Positions 7,300-15,626 of a DNA stretch of 25,044 nucleotides are shown one piece after another. A model generated the notes under the pieces. It searched no databases and was not told the origin of the DNA. It was given only the letters and a program-made list of their open reading frames with translations. The position numbers and the translations under genes were made by a program. The stretch is from contig UQLQ01000024.1 of assembly GCA_900541905.1 (NCBI GenBank), positions 1 to 25,044 of the forward strand, read 5' to 3'. Each line of letters starts with the position of its first letter. Position 1 is the stretch's first letter. Origin of the DNA: an uncultured Oscillospiraceae bacterium (lineage in GTDB: Bacteria > Bacillota > Clostridia > Oscillospirales > Acutalibacteraceae).

Positions 7300-8211
7300 G
7301 TGAAGCAGACCATTTACATTGATGTGTTGCTGGCAGTCAATATCTTTATTAATTATTTTTTACTGTTGGCTGCAGCAAAATTTTTGGCAGTGAAAAGAGT
7401 CCGTCTCAGAATTTTAGCAGCCTCCATATTGGGTGCGGCATATTCTCTTACGATGCTGCTGCCGTCAATTCCCATGGTATTGGCGCTGTTAATGAAGCTG
7501 GCGATGTCTGCATCTCTTGTTTTTGTCGCTTTTCCCTGGGGAGGAAAAAAACAATTTTTAAAATCGCTGGCATGTTTTTATATTATGAATTTTGCTTTTG
7601 CAGGATTTATGATGGCAATTTGGTATTTTATTTCTCCGCAAGGCATGATTATCAAAAATTCCATTGTTTATTTTAATATTTCTCCTATCATTCTCATTGG
7701 CTCAACAGCTGTTTGTTACGTTGTGATTCGATTCATCTACAGATTTATTGGAAAACACGAAGTGTCGGGAGGGTGCTGCACTGTTACCGTTGTTTGGAAA
7801 GAGAAAACAGTGGAATGTAACGCAAAAATTGACACGGGAAACAGTTTGGTGGAACCTTTTTCTCATTATCCTGTGATTGTAATGGAATTGGAACCGCTGT
7901 CTGAATTGTTTTCTGAACGGTTACGTACCTTCTTTCGGGAGAAAAAATGGGAACATCCCGGCAATACAGTGGGAAGCGAAGAGATACCGAAAATCAGAAT
8001 GGTTCCGTTCCAAACCATCTCCGGTATAGGCGTGCTTCCTGCATTTTCACCGGAGAAAGTTATCATAAAATCTGCCAAAAAGCAAATAGAAACAGAAGAT
8101 GTTTATATTGCGGTATGCCAAGAAAAAATTACAAGCGACGGTTTTAAAGCGTTGTTAAATCCGGATTTATTTTCACAAGGCAAAGAAATTGTTATGGGGA
8201 GGAAATGTTGA
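7300..8211 (+). CDS. spoIIGA: SpoIIGA, pro-sigma-E processing aspartic protease
   Basis: SpoIIGA is the membrane protease that removes the pro-sequence of sigma-E in the mother cell after a signal from the forespore. The 303-residue product has a hydrophobic N-terminal half (about residues 1-155) with some five membrane spans and a soluble C-terminal half. The aspartic-protease motif is AKIDTGNSLVEP with the catalytic Asp at residue 178; the active enzyme is thought to be a dimer, each subunit giving one Asp. The frame stays open to an ATG at 7267, but AAAAGGAGG at 7285-7293 lies inside that extension and points to the GTG at 7300, where the family begins (KQTIYIDVLLAVNIFINY). Its stop overlaps the sigE start by one base, implying coupled translation with its substrate. 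Confidence 0.95.
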   Translation: MKQTIYIDVLLAVNIFINYFLLLAAAKFLAVKRVRLRILAASILGAAYSLTMLLPSIPMVLALLMKLAMSASLVFVAFPWGGKKQFLKSLACFYIMNFAFAGFMMAIWYFISPQGMIIKNSIVYFNISPIILIGSTAVCYVVIRFIYRFIGKHEVSGGCCTVTVVWKEKTVECNAKIDTGNSLVEPFSHYPVIVMELEPLSELFSERLRTFFREKKWEHPGNTVGSEEIPKIRMVPFQTISGIGVLPAFSPEKVIIKSAKKQIETEDVYIAVCQEKITSDGFKALLNPDLFSQGKEIVMGRKC

Positions 8212-8933
8212 TGAAACAACTATTTTTACAAATGAAATGGGTACAAACAATCCTGCAATGGTGGATCAACAGAAGATGGCGCGAGGCAGTTCATTATATC
8301 AATGGACCGGAAACATTGCCTGCGCCGCTTTCTGCCGAAGAAGAAGCAAAAGTAATGGAAAATATACGAAACAATGTGGAAGGTGCCAGAGAACCTCTGA
8401 TTACACACAATTTGCGTTTGGTTGTTTACATATCAAAAAAGTTTGAATCCAGTTTTGCCAGCGTAGAAGATTTGATTTCCATTGGCACCATAGGACTGAT
8501 AAAAGCGGTCAATACATTCTGTCCGGAGAGAAATATCAAATTAGCAACATATGCCTCCAGATGTATTGAAAATGAAATTTTGATGTATTTAAGAAAAAGC
8601 ACTCAATTAAAGCATGAAATTTCTATTGATGACCCTCTGAATGTGGACTGGGACGGTAATGAACTGTTATTATCAGATGTGTTGGGAAGTGACCCGAACT
8701 TGGTAAATCAAAATATCGAAAAGCAGGTAGAACGGGATTTATTAATGGCTGCCGTATCCAATTTATCTCAAAGAGAAAAAACAATCATGCAGCTGCGTTT
8801 TGGGTTAAATCAGGAAACGGAGCATACGCAAAAGGAAGTTGCCGATACGTTGGGAATTTCTCAATCCTATATTTCAAGATTGGAAAAAAGAATCATGGAA
8901 CGTTTAAAAAAAGATTTAGAACGGGTGGGATAA
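8211..8933 (+). CDS. sigE: RNA polymerase sporulation sigma-E (pro-sigma-E)
   Basis: Sigma-E directs early mother-cell gene expression. The 240-residue product carries an N-terminal pro-region rich in Trp and basic residues (about 1-29) and then the conserved sequence HYINGPETLPAPLS, which aligns with the Bacillus cleavage region, so SpoIIGA would cut near Tyr29. Region 2 is clear (LRLVVYISKKFE, DLISIGTIGLIKAVNTF, KLATYASRCIENEILMYLR), and region 4 ends with QKEVADTLGISQSYISRLEKRI. Two ATGs are possible: GGGGAGG at 8196-8202 favours 8211 (eight bases away) over 8205 (two bases). In most spore-formers sigG lies immediately downstream; here there is a terminator and an inverted cardiolipin synthase instead. 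Confidence 0.97.
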   Translation: MKQLFLQMKWVQTILQWWINRRWREAVHYINGPETLPAPLSAEEEAKVMENIRNNVEGAREPLITHNLRLVVYISKKFESSFASVEDLISIGTIGLIKAVNTFCPERNIKLATYASRCIENEILMYLRKSTQLKHEISIDDPLNVDWDGNELLLSDVLGSDPNLVNQNIEKQVERDLLMAAVSNLSQREKTIMQLRFGLNQETEHTQKEVADTLGISQSYISRLEKRIMERLKKDLERVG

Positions 8934-8995
8934 AGCATTTATGCGCATTCTATTTACGATTGTAAAACATAACAGAAAAGAAGAAAAACGGCAGG

Positions 8996-9025
8996 AAAAA
9001 AAGGAGGCCGAAAGGCCTCCTTTTT
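8996..9025. terminator. bidirectional terminator between sigE and cls
   Basis: Arms at about 8998-9009 and 9014-9025 pair perfectly around a GAAA loop closed by C-G, with A-rich and T-rich ends that make it work both ways. Its right arm overlaps the cls stop codon (9024-9026), so two convergent genes share it. Confidence 0.93.
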
Positions 9026-10571
9026 ATAACATTGGTGCAAAAATACGTAAAACAGAACGTCCCAAGCGAATATACCACGGTACAGACTGACACATTTTCA
9101 GTGTAATTCCTTGACTTAATTTTTGTGTTTGGAGAAAGTCTTCTTTTACTTCAAACACACTGTTCATATTGTAAAGCCATACACCGCACTCAAAATGCAA
9201 ATACAAGCTTCTGTAATCCAAATTAATGGTACCTACGGTTGCAAATTTATCATCGACGATAAATGTTTTGCCATGTATAAAGCCCGGAAGATATTCGTAT
9301 ATTTTTACTCCGCTTTCTATCAATATTTGATAGTTGGATTTTGTAACAGCATGTACATACCATTTATCGGGTATATGAGGTGTAATAATCCTAACATCAA
9401 TTCCACGTTTTGCGGCGTTGCATAAAGCTGTTTGCATTTCATTATCCAGCACTAAATAAGGTGTGGTAATATATACATATCGCTGGGCCGCTCCGACCAA
9501 ATTCAAATATACATTTTCTCCCACAGCTTCGTAGTCCAGAGGACTGTCCGCATAAGGTTGTACATATCCGGAAGAGGGAAAACGTGCTAAGCTTTGGGGA
9601 GAAGGGCGAAATTGTTCGAAGTTTTCATTGGTTCCTTTTAAATAACTCCACAGAGACAGAAACATAACGGTAAAGCTCCATGCGGCTTCGCCTTGTACCA
9701 CGATGGCGGTATCTTTCCAATGACCAAATCGTTCGATGACATTGATATATTCGTCTGCTAAATTGATTCCTCCCGTAAAAGCGGTGTGTCCGTCAATCAC
9801 TGCAATTTTACGGTGATCTCGGTTATTGAGCTGAGTGGATAACACAGGAATAAACGGATTAAAAACGCAGCATTGAATGCCAAGTGCAGTCAATTGTTTT
9901 TCATAGCCGAGAGGTAAGGTTCTTAAACAACCAACATCATCGTAGATAACCCGAACATCAACACCTTCACGGACTTTGCGGACCAATATTTCTAAAATAG
10001 TGTTCCACATGACGCCTTCTTGTACAATAAAATATTCTAAGAAAATATAGTGTTTTGCTTCCTCTAATTCCTTGCACAAGCGGGCAAATTTTTCTTCTCC
10101 TATTTTTAAATACTCGGCAGTTGTATTTTGAAATACAGGGCAGCCGGAGTAATGAATTAAATATCTGGCTTGATTGGAAGCGTCCAAATCCTGTTGCTGC
10201 AAACGTTCGAATACTTGTTTGTTTTGGTGTAAATTAGCAGCCATTTTGCTGCCGATGCGTTTTAGTTTCTTTTTGGTCCGACGACTGGCTTTGTTTCTGC
10301 CAAAAAAGATATAAAATAAGCCGCCGAACATAGGAAAGACAACAATAGGCAGTATCCATACAATTTTATAAGCGGGATTAATTCGATCGTTTAAGATCCA
10401 CAATACTGCTGCTACGCTGATGGCTGTAAAAATAACGTACAAGTAAAAGTAATAATTGCTGAAATAAAAAATAAGCGTAATCAGCAGTATGACTTGTATT
10501 AAAATAGTGAGTCCTACCAAACATAATCTGCTGAACAAAAGCTTAAAGAATTTGCCAAACAGCTTTTTCAA
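9024..10571 (-). CDS. cls: cardiolipin synthase (phospholipase D family)
   Basis: This membrane enzyme joins two phosphatidylglycerol molecules to make cardiolipin and glycerol. The 515-residue product has two N-terminal membrane spans (about 14-36 and 40-85 with a second hydrophobic pair) followed by two phospholipase D domains. Both HKD motifs are intact: HRKIAVID beginning at His253 and HGKTFIVDD beginning at His433, each followed by a conserved GTINL/GGINL-type segment. The start is a TTG at 10571, preceded on the minus strand by AAAGGAGAA. The gene sits alone in a block inverted against sigE, so its location may reflect the rearrangement that parted sigE from sigG rather than any functional link, although cardiolipin does rise in sporulating cells of other species. 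Confidence 0.94.
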   Translation of the reverse strand: MKKLFGKFFKLLFSRLCLVGLTILIQVILLITLIFYFSNYYFYLYVIFTAISVAAVLWILNDRINPAYKIVWILPIVVFPMFGGLFYIFFGRNKASRRTKKKLKRIGSKMAANLHQNKQVFERLQQQDLDASNQARYLIHYSGCPVFQNTTAEYLKIGEEKFARLCKELEEAKHYIFLEYFIVQEGVMWNTILEILVRKVREGVDVRVIYDDVGCLRTLPLGYEKQLTALGIQCCVFNPFIPVLSTQLNNRDHRKIAVIDGHTAFTGGINLADEYINVIERFGHWKDTAIVVQGEAAWSFTVMFLSLWSYLKGTNENFEQFRPSPQSLARFPSSGYVQPYADSPLDYEAVGENVYLNLVGAAQRYVYITTPYLVLDNEMQTALCNAAKRGIDVRIITPHIPDKWYVHAVTKSNYQILIESGVKIYEYLPGFIHGKTFIVDDKFATVGTINLDYRSLYLHFECGVWLYNMNSVFEVKEDFLQTQKLSQGITLKMCQSVPWYIRLGRSVLRIFAPML

Positions 10572-10613
10572 TTCTTTTTCTCCTTTCCTAGATTAAGACC
10601 TGTTTAATATTAT

Positions 10614-10643
10614 AGTTTACTCTAATAGCCCCATTTATGTCAA
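10614..10643 (-). promoter_or_regulatory. candidate cls promoter
   Basis: On the minus strand TTGACA (10638-10643) is followed after 18 bases by TAAACT (10614-10619). A perfect TATAAT also occurs 23 bases from the same -35 (10609-10614), so which -10 is used is unclear. Confidence 0.45.
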
Positions 10644-10687
10644 ATATCAAAGATGTAATCTCTCTAACCTTTCATATACATGGAAAT

Positions 10688-10730
10688 AAAAGCAGAAAAT
10701 CCGGTAAATCAAGGATTTTCTGCTTTTTAT
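10688..10730 (-). terminator. terminator of the DUF6440-like gene
   Basis: A perfect 15-base stem (10688-10702 with 10713-10727) with a ten-base loop and A/T-rich flanks on both sides lies 47 bases beyond the stop codon of the small gene at 10774. Confidence 0.85.
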
Positions 10731-10773
10731 TGTCTGATGAAAGTTTATATGCTTTTGAATTGCAAATAAGATT

Positions 10774-10947
10774 TTATTTTGTGATGACAGGTTTTCCGGT
10801 TTCATCTAAAAGCGGAGTTAAACCGGCGCCATATCCTGCGGAAATAAAAAGATAATTTACTCCTGTTTCTTTATCCACGTAGATAGTTTTTTCGTGGAGT
10901 AGATTCTTTTCTTGATGGACTACTTCAAATCTGCGTTCTTTTCCCAT
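10774..10947 (-). CDS. small DUF6440-like protein
   Basis: A 57-residue gene that is easy to overlook. It begins MGKERRFEVVHQEKN, continues with YVDKETGVNYLF and ends GYGAGLTPLLDETGKPV; this DKETGVNYLF ... GLTPLLD pattern is characteristic of DUF6440, a small family of unknown function in Firmicutes. The start is supported by TTGGAGG about nine bases upstream on the minus strand, and a strong terminator follows the stop. It stands alone between cca and cls, reads the same way as both and has its own terminator, so it is probably a single-gene transcript. Function unknown; the short beta-rich sequence suggests a compact domain. Confidence 0.82.
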   Translation of the reverse strand: MGKERRFEVVHQEKNLLHEKTIYVDKETGVNYLFISAGYGAGLTPLLDETGKPVITK

Positions 10948-11093
10948 AGCTGTTTTTCCTCCAAATAGACATTGTTATCTCAAATTTTATGTGGACGGTA
11001 ACGAATTATTTTTATATATGGAATACCGTCTTGTCAATAGAATGGATTCATAATACAAAACACATATTGAAAAGATAAAAATATGTGAGTAGA

Positions 11094-12440
11094 TTAGGAT
11101 TCCGTAAATAAGTACTTATTTTGATGCAAATATTGCAGCAATTCATGTTTCTCATTTTTACATGTTTCTTCAATGACTGCCTCCAGAAGAAATTGCAAAA
11201 TCGTTCCAATCATTTTGCCTTGGGAAAATCCAATGGCAATCAAATCTGACCCGTTTACAGCTAAATCTTTGACAGAGAAGCAAGGAGGCTCTGATAAGAT
11301 TTCTTTTGTCATGGCTTCACACTTCATAATATCTTCCAGACGGTGCAGCAAGTTTGGATTTTGTCCTGTAATATCTGCTTTATGCACATCAAGCAATTGC
11401 AAAAATAAATCCGCTCCAAATTTACGGAGTTGTTTTTTAATCCAAATAGGGGACAGTTCACAGCGAATATCATGATATTTGACAAGCGTAATAACGGATT
11501 CTTTTGTTTTACGGTCAAACTTCAAACGTTCCAAAACCTGTTTTGCAATTTCTGTGCTGACAGCTCCATGACCATAAAAATGTCCAATGCCTTTTTCATC
11601 CTGTGTGAATGTATTTGGTTTTCCAATATCATGCAGCAGCATGGCAAAACGTAACACAGGGATAGGTTGAATGGCTTCTACCGTTCGAATGGTATGTTCC
11701 CATACATCGTAAGCGTGATAGGGAGTATGCTGCTGAAAACCAACCATGGGTAATATCTCAGGTATCCAAACAGCTAAAACGGTACCATATACTCTTAGCA
11801 CTTGTGCGCAATTTTTTCCGCAAAGTAATTTTATCAATTCTTCCCGTACGCGTTCTGCAGAGATATGACATAGTTTCGCTTTTTCTTCCAACAGTGCATT
11901 TGCTGTGTTCGGGTCAATTTGAAAATTTAAAGTGGAAGAAAAACGCAGCGCTCTTAATATTCTCAATGCATCTTCTTCAAAACGGGAACATGCATTGCCA
12001 ACACATCGTATGGTTTTCTGTTGCAAATCATGCCTTCCGCCAAATGGGTCTATCAACCCTTTTGCAGGGTGATAAGCCATTGCGTTTATCGTAAAATCAC
12101 GGCGTGCCAAATCTTGCGTTAAAGACGAGGTAAACGTAACACGTTCAGGCCTGCGGCTGTCTGAGTAGGTTCCGTCGATACGAAAGGTTGTAATTTCTAC
12201 AGGATATCCTTCTGTTATGACAGTCACAGTACCGTGCTGTATTCCGGTTTCAATGGTGATATCATGTTGGAATACAGTTTGCACTTCATGAGGCAGAGCA
12301 GAAGTGCAAACGTCCCAATCGTGGACCGCTTTGTTGAGCAGAGTATCACGGACACATCCGCCTACCACATAAGCTTCATAGCCGTTGTGTTCTAATTTCT
12401 CTAAAATAGTAAGCACATCATTTGGAATGATCATATTCAT
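11094..12440 (-). CDS. cca: CCA-adding tRNA nucleotidyltransferase with HD domain
   Basis: This enzyme builds or repairs the 3' CCA end of tRNAs. The 448-residue product is a class II nucleotidyltransferase. The head has GGCVRD (residues 27-32) and the metal-binding DWD pair Asp41/Asp43; the nucleotide-choosing segment and the arginine-rich RRDFTINAMAY and EEDALRILRALRF motifs follow. The C-terminal half contains an HD domain (LLHDIGKP, His270-Asp271), which in other bacteria gives phosphohydrolase activity. The start at 12440 has AAGGAAG seven bases upstream. The gene lies 34 bases after the OsmC-like gene on the same strand and is probably cotranscribed. CCA versus A-adding specificity cannot be told by eye, but the single copy here suggests full CCA addition. 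Confidence 0.94.
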   Translation of the reverse strand: MNMIIPNDVLTILEKLEHNGYEAYVVGGCVRDTLLNKAVHDWDVCTSALPHEVQTVFQHDITIETGIQHGTVTVITEGYPVEITTFRIDGTYSDSRRPERVTFTSSLTQDLARRDFTINAMAYHPAKGLIDPFGGRHDLQQKTIRCVGNACSRFEEDALRILRALRFSSTLNFQIDPNTANALLEEKAKLCHISAERVREELIKLLCGKNCAQVLRVYGTVLAVWIPEILPMVGFQQHTPYHAYDVWEHTIRTVEAIQPIPVLRFAMLLHDIGKPNTFTQDEKGIGHFYGHGAVSTEIAKQVLERLKFDRKTKESVITLVKYHDIRCELSPIWIKKQLRKFGADLFLQLLDVHKADITGQNPNLLHRLEDIMKCEAMTKEILSEPPCFSVKDLAVNGSDLIAIGFSQGKMIGTILQFLLEAVIEETCKNEKHELLQYLHQNKYLFTES

Positions 12441-12474
12441 AAAATCACTTCCTTAAAAGTACCATGCAGATTCT

Positions 12475-12855
12475 TTAATTGAATGGTTCGAATAATATGG
12501 TTTGTTCTAAAGATAATCCAATCGGACACCGGCTTGCTTTTTTCATCAGTTCCTCTTTTTTGGTGTTCTCTATGGCTCCTATAATCTCACACTGATATAA
12601 AAATTTGGTTTGACCTTCCACGGAACGGTCCAAGTCTACAGATACAATTACTTGTTCATAGGATAATTTTTCTTTATCCAATAGCTTACATAAAGTGATA
12701 TGAAAACAAGAGGCATAAGCCGCACATAAAAATTCATGGGGACGGAATGCCTCCGCTTTTCCGCCGCGTTCTTTTGCAATGTCAGAATAGACAGAAGTAT
12801 CTCCATTTGTAATAGTTACGCAATAGGGTGTTTTCGTTTTGCTTGCAGTTATCAT
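12475..12855 (-). CDS. OsmC/Ohr-family protein
   Basis: Proteins of this family reduce organic peroxides with two cysteines. The 126-residue product has the right length and order: a strand-rich N-terminal part, then the helix with PHEFLCAAYASCFHIT (reactive-type Cys50) and, near the end, SRCPIG (Cys110). Both cysteines typical of OsmC and Ohr are present. An extra Cys44 precedes the first. The start at 12855 has GAAAGGATG upstream on the minus strand. It precedes cca by 34 bases. Whether it reduces peroxides in the cell or belongs to the wider, poorly known OsmC-like group is not settled from sequence. Confidence 0.88.
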   Translation of the reverse strand: MITASKTKTPYCVTITNGDTSVYSDIAKERGGKAEAFRPHEFLCAAYASCFHITLCKLLDKEKLSYEQVIVSVDLDRSVEGQTKFLYQCEIIGAIENTKKEELMKKASRCPIGLSLEQTILFEPFN

Positions 12856-12950
12856 TTGTCTGTCATCCTTTCTATAAAACAGGTCGTTATATCATTTTGA
12901 TTAAGATTAGTGTAGCATAGCAAAATAAATTTGTATAGGCAATCATACAT

Positions 12951-12980
12951 AAAAACAGGAGGCAATTTGCCTCCTGCTTT
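12951..12980 (-). terminator. terminator of sigG
   Basis: An eight-base stem (12956-12963 with 12969-12976), extendable by two A-T pairs into the loop, is followed on the minus strand by five T. It lies directly after the sigG stop and isolates sigG from the OsmC-cca genes. Confidence 0.88.
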
Positions 12981-12982
12981 TT

Positions 12983-13765
12983 TTATAAATCTCTTTTTAT
13001 TTTGTCCAGAGCACATTTTTCCAAACGAGAGACTTGTGCTTGGCTGATTCCAATTTCCGCTGCAACTTCCATTTGTGTTTTTCCTTGGAAAAAACGCATT
13101 CCCATAATTCGTTTTTCTCTGTCGCTTAGGTCATTCATTGCCTCTTTCAGTGCAATTTCGTCCAACCAATTTTTGTCGTCATTTTTGTCTCCAACTTGAT
13201 CCATCACATAAATGGTATCTCCGCCGTCTGAAAACACCGGCTCATATAACGAAACAGGTTCTACAATTGATTCCAGCGCCAGCACAACATCTTCCCGGCG
13301 CAAGTCTAAGGATTTTGCAATTTCTTCTACAGTGGGTTCTTTGCCGTTTTGTGCAGTCAAACGCTCTTTTTCCTGCATGGCTTTATAGGCAATGTCCCGC
13401 ATGGATCGACTTACTCTTACTGAGTTGTTATCTCGCAAATATCTCCGTATTTCTCCAATAATCATGGGAACACCATAGGTAGAAAAACGCACATCCTGCG
13501 AAATATCAAAGTTATCAATGGCCTTAATTAATCCAATACATCCTACTTGAAATAAATCATCCAAGTTTTCACCACGGTTGGTAAATCGCTGAATTACGCT
13601 GAGTACCAGACGTAAATTTCCGTTAATGAGTTCCTCTCTGGCTTGTTTATCGCCCGCCTGCGCTTTTTTTAAAAGTGCTATTTTTTCTTTTTCATTGAGC
13701 ACTTTCAGCTTGATGAGCCGGGATGAGGCGTTAAATAAGATTGCCACCTTTACAGGCGGATGCAA
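12983..13765 (-). CDS. sigG: RNA polymerase sporulation sigma-G
   Basis: Sigma-G directs late forespore gene expression. The 260-residue product matches the SigG subtype rather than SigF: region 2 reads NGNLRLVLSVIQRF, DDLFQVGCIGLIKAIDNFD and PMIIGEIRRYLRDNN, followed by VRVSRSMRDIAYKAMQ, and region 4 ends QGKTQMEVAAEIGISQAQVSRLEK. The start is a TTG at 13765, eight bases after AGGAGG on the minus strand. In nearly all relatives sigG is directly after sigE on the same strand; here it is more than 4 kb away and inverted, with its own terminator and a candidate forespore promoter. Its N-terminus (HPPVKVAILFNASS) departs from the usual NKVEICGV segment. Confidence 0.95.
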   Translation of the reverse strand: MHPPVKVAILFNASSRLIKLKVLNEKEKIALLKKAQAGDKQAREELINGNLRLVLSVIQRFTNRGENLDDLFQVGCIGLIKAIDNFDISQDVRFSTYGVPMIIGEIRRYLRDNNSVRVSRSMRDIAYKAMQEKERLTAQNGKEPTVEEIAKSLDLRREDVVLALESIVEPVSLYEPVFSDGGDTIYVMDQVGDKNDDKNWLDEIALKEAMNDLSDREKRIMGMRFFQGKTQMEVAAEIGISQAQVSRLEKCALDKIKRDL

Positions 13766-13794
13766 ATTTGATTCCTCCTTAGCAGCAACACTCT

Positions 13795-13824
13795 AAGTAT
13801 TGCCACGAAAAGGAAGATTCATTC
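13795..13824 (-). promoter_or_regulatory. candidate forespore (sigma-F/sigma-G) promoter of sigG
   Basis: On the minus strand GAATG (13820-13824) fits the sigma-G -35 pattern (gHATR). Fifteen bases on, GGCAATACTT (13795-13804) fits the sigma-F -10 at all but its last base and overlaps a 5/7 match to the sigma-G -10. sigG is transcribed by sigma-F and sigma-G in B. subtilis. Short motifs in AT-rich DNA arise by chance, so this is tentative. Confidence 0.4.
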
Positions 13825-13848
13825 AGATTTTAAAATATTTGAAAAGGC

Positions 13849-13877
13849 TTGTTCAACGTATACTTTTATTGTATAAT
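13849..13877 (+). promoter_or_regulatory. candidate promoter of the small gene and apbE module
   Basis: A perfect TATAAT (13872-13877) lies 17 bases after TTGTTC (13849-13854). The start of transcription would fall near 13884, about 26 bases before the first gene of the module. Confidence 0.6.
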
Positions 13878-13909
13878 AAAAATTAAATATTTTTGAGGAT
13901 GGAATCAAT

Positions 13910-14191
13910 ATGAGACATAATCAAACACAACCGAATCATCCCGTAGAAGACAGCCCGTATCATCTTCATTTATTCCGTAAAAATGAGTTTTTATCTTTAG
14001 AAGGCTGTTGTTCCAAAGGCTCTTTTTTATATCCAACCAATCTATACATTACAACGTACAATCCTTTTGAAGAAAAAGAGACAGAGTTTGATATTTATTC
14101 TTGCTCTCAATGCGGTGCTATGTATGTGGAAGCAGAAGGTAAGTATCGAAAAATGGAGAATCTTTTAAAATATGAGGTTAAATTGAGGTAA
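13910..14191 (+). CDS. small protein of unknown function with CxxC
   Basis: I do not recognise this 93-residue protein. It has a His/Pro-rich N-terminus (HNQTQPNHP, then YHLHLF), an LEGCCSKGSFL segment in the middle and a CSQCGAMYVE knuckle near residue 68, so the Cys pairs could bind one metal ion or form disulphides. There is no signal peptide or membrane segment, so it is probably cytoplasmic. The start at 13910 has GAGGATG a few bases upstream and a good promoter ahead. Its stop overlaps the ATG at 14191 and the apbE ribosome binding site lies inside its last codons, so it is translationally linked to apbE and may serve the redox module. Confidence 0.72.
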   Translation: MRHNQTQPNHPVEDSPYHLHLFRKNEFLSLEGCCSKGSFLYPTNLYITTYNPFEEKETEFDIYSCSQCGAMYVEAEGKYRKMENLLKYEVKLR

Positions 14192-14196
14192 TGGCT

Positions 14197-15222
14197 ATGT
14201 CAAAACGTATTCCTTATATTGGGGCTTTTCTTACACTTGCAGTTGTATGCAGCGTTTTGTTGACAGGATGCAGCAAATCACTCCAATCTCAATCGGCATC
14301 AAGAACAGAACTTGTAATGAGTACCGTGGTTACGATTACATTGTATGGAGAACAAGCGCAGGAAGGGGTAAACGCTGCATTTCAAAAGGCGAAAGATTTG
14401 GAGAAAATTCTATCTTCCCAAGATGAAAAAAGCGAGTTGTATCAGGTCAATCAATCTGCATATGACCATGAAGTAGAGGTTTCTGATACCTTATTTACCG
14501 TAGCGCAGCGCAGTTTGCAATATTGCAAAGAAACAGACGGCGCTTTAGATTGCACCATAGGAAAAATCAATGATTTATGGGCTTTCGGCACAGGTAATGC
14601 CAGATTGCCAGATGAAGAAGAGATTACTTCGTTGTTAGTGGATAAAGGGTATGAACAGGTAGAGCTCAATGAGGAGAAACATACCATACGTTTTTTAAAT
14701 CCAAATATCCAGCTGGATTTTGGAGCAACAGCCAAAGGTTTTGCAGCAGATGAAATTAAAAATATGCTGGTTGAAGAGTATGGCATTACATGCGGTATTC
14801 TTAATTTGGGTGGCAATATTATTACCATAGGAGCCAAATATGACGGACAGCCTTGGGGGATTGGAATCACAGACCCGAATGATACTACCCGTGCTGTATC
14901 CACAGAGTATCTCACCAATGCAACTGCTGTTACTTCGGGAAACTATGAACGCTATTTCATAGAAGACGGTGTGAGATACCACCATATTTTAGATCCGAAA
15001 ACCGGCTATTCGGCAAATAACGGTCTGATTAGTACAACCATTATTACTGAAAATTCGATGTTGGCAGACGCATTATCTACTGCTACATATGTAATGGGAT
15101 TGGAAAAAGCCTATGCTTATATTGAAGCTTTAGATGATGTAGAAGCGATTTTTATTACAGATGATGGAACTGTTGTGAAAACATCAGGAATTACAGACGA
15201 CACATTTGAGGGTGTATTATGA
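14197..15222 (+). CDS. apbE: FAD:protein FMN transferase lipoprotein (ApbE family)
   Basis: ApbE attaches FMN covalently to threonine of exported flavoproteins, using FAD as donor, on the outer face of the membrane. The 341-residue product has a lipoprotein signal (basic start, hydrophobic core, lipobox LLTGC). Family motifs are in order: DGALDCTIGKINDLWAFG, LDFGATAKGFAADEI (from Asp174), the H-I-L-D-P-x-T-G motif HHILDPKTGY and the metal-binding ADALSTATYVMG segment near the C-terminus. GAGG at 14185-14188 is too close to the ATG at 14191 and better placed for the ATG at 14197. The NusG_II gene starts four bases before its end (ATGA). No FMN-binding target protein is in the window, so its substrate is unknown. 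Confidence 0.94.
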   Translation: MSKRIPYIGAFLTLAVVCSVLLTGCSKSLQSQSASRTELVMSTVVTITLYGEQAQEGVNAAFQKAKDLEKILSSQDEKSELYQVNQSAYDHEVEVSDTLFTVAQRSLQYCKETDGALDCTIGKINDLWAFGTGNARLPDEEEITSLLVDKGYEQVELNEEKHTIRFLNPNIQLDFGATAKGFAADEIKNMLVEEYGITCGILNLGGNIITIGAKYDGQPWGIGITDPNDTTRAVSTEYLTNATAVTSGNYERYFIEDGVRYHHILDPKTGYSANNGLISTTIITENSMLADALSTATYVMGLEKAYAYIEALDDVEAIFITDDGTVVKTSGITDDTFEGVL

Positions 15223-15614
15223 AAAAGAATGTGAAATATATTATTGCAGGAACAGTTGTTGTTGCAGCAATTGCCGCTTTAATTGTAGCTTGGATTTTCA
15301 TTACACAAACGAAAGTAAGTAATGCAGTAGCAAATATCTATCAAAACGGAACCTTAATTCGTTCGATTGATTTGGAAGCAGTAGAGGAAAGTTACACTTT
15401 CAAAATTGAAGGGGAGAATGGGGCTTATAATACGGTTTTGGTAGAACCGGGATATATTTCCATTACGGATGCAAGCTGTCCTGATAAAGTTTGTATTTCA
15501 CAAGGCAGAATCAGTGATGGTGTATTGCCCATTACCTGTTTGCCAAACGGCATTGTCATTCAGATTGAAACTCAGGACACTGCGAACAGTACATTGGACG
15601 GCATGACGCGATAA
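15219..15614 (+). CDS. membrane-anchored NusG_II domain protein
   Basis: The 131-residue product has one N-terminal membrane span (about residues 7-29) and an outside domain of the NusG_II type, with the conserved SCPDKVCISQG segment (two cysteines four residues apart) near residue 88 and the LPITCLPNGIVIQI end. NusG_II proteins of this kind accompany Gx-type membrane proteins and ApbE in Clostridia and relate to the flavin-based extracellular electron transfer genes of Listeria (EetA/EetB neighbourhood). The ATGA overlap with apbE implies coupled translation. Role in redox chemistry is inferred from these neighbours; the exact reaction is not known. Confidence 0.85.
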   Translation: MKKNVKYIIAGTVVVAAIAALIVAWIFITQTKVSNAVANIYQNGTLIRSIDLEAVEESYTFKIEGENGAYNTVLVEPGYISITDASCPDKVCISQGRISDGVLPITCLPNGIVIQIETQDTANSTLDGMTR

Positions 15615-15626
15615 ATATAGTAAATT

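Noticed and set aside
10637..10855. 72-residue plus-strand frame
   Set aside because: It runs through a terminator hairpin and opposite the DUF6440-like gene, with no ribosome binding site.
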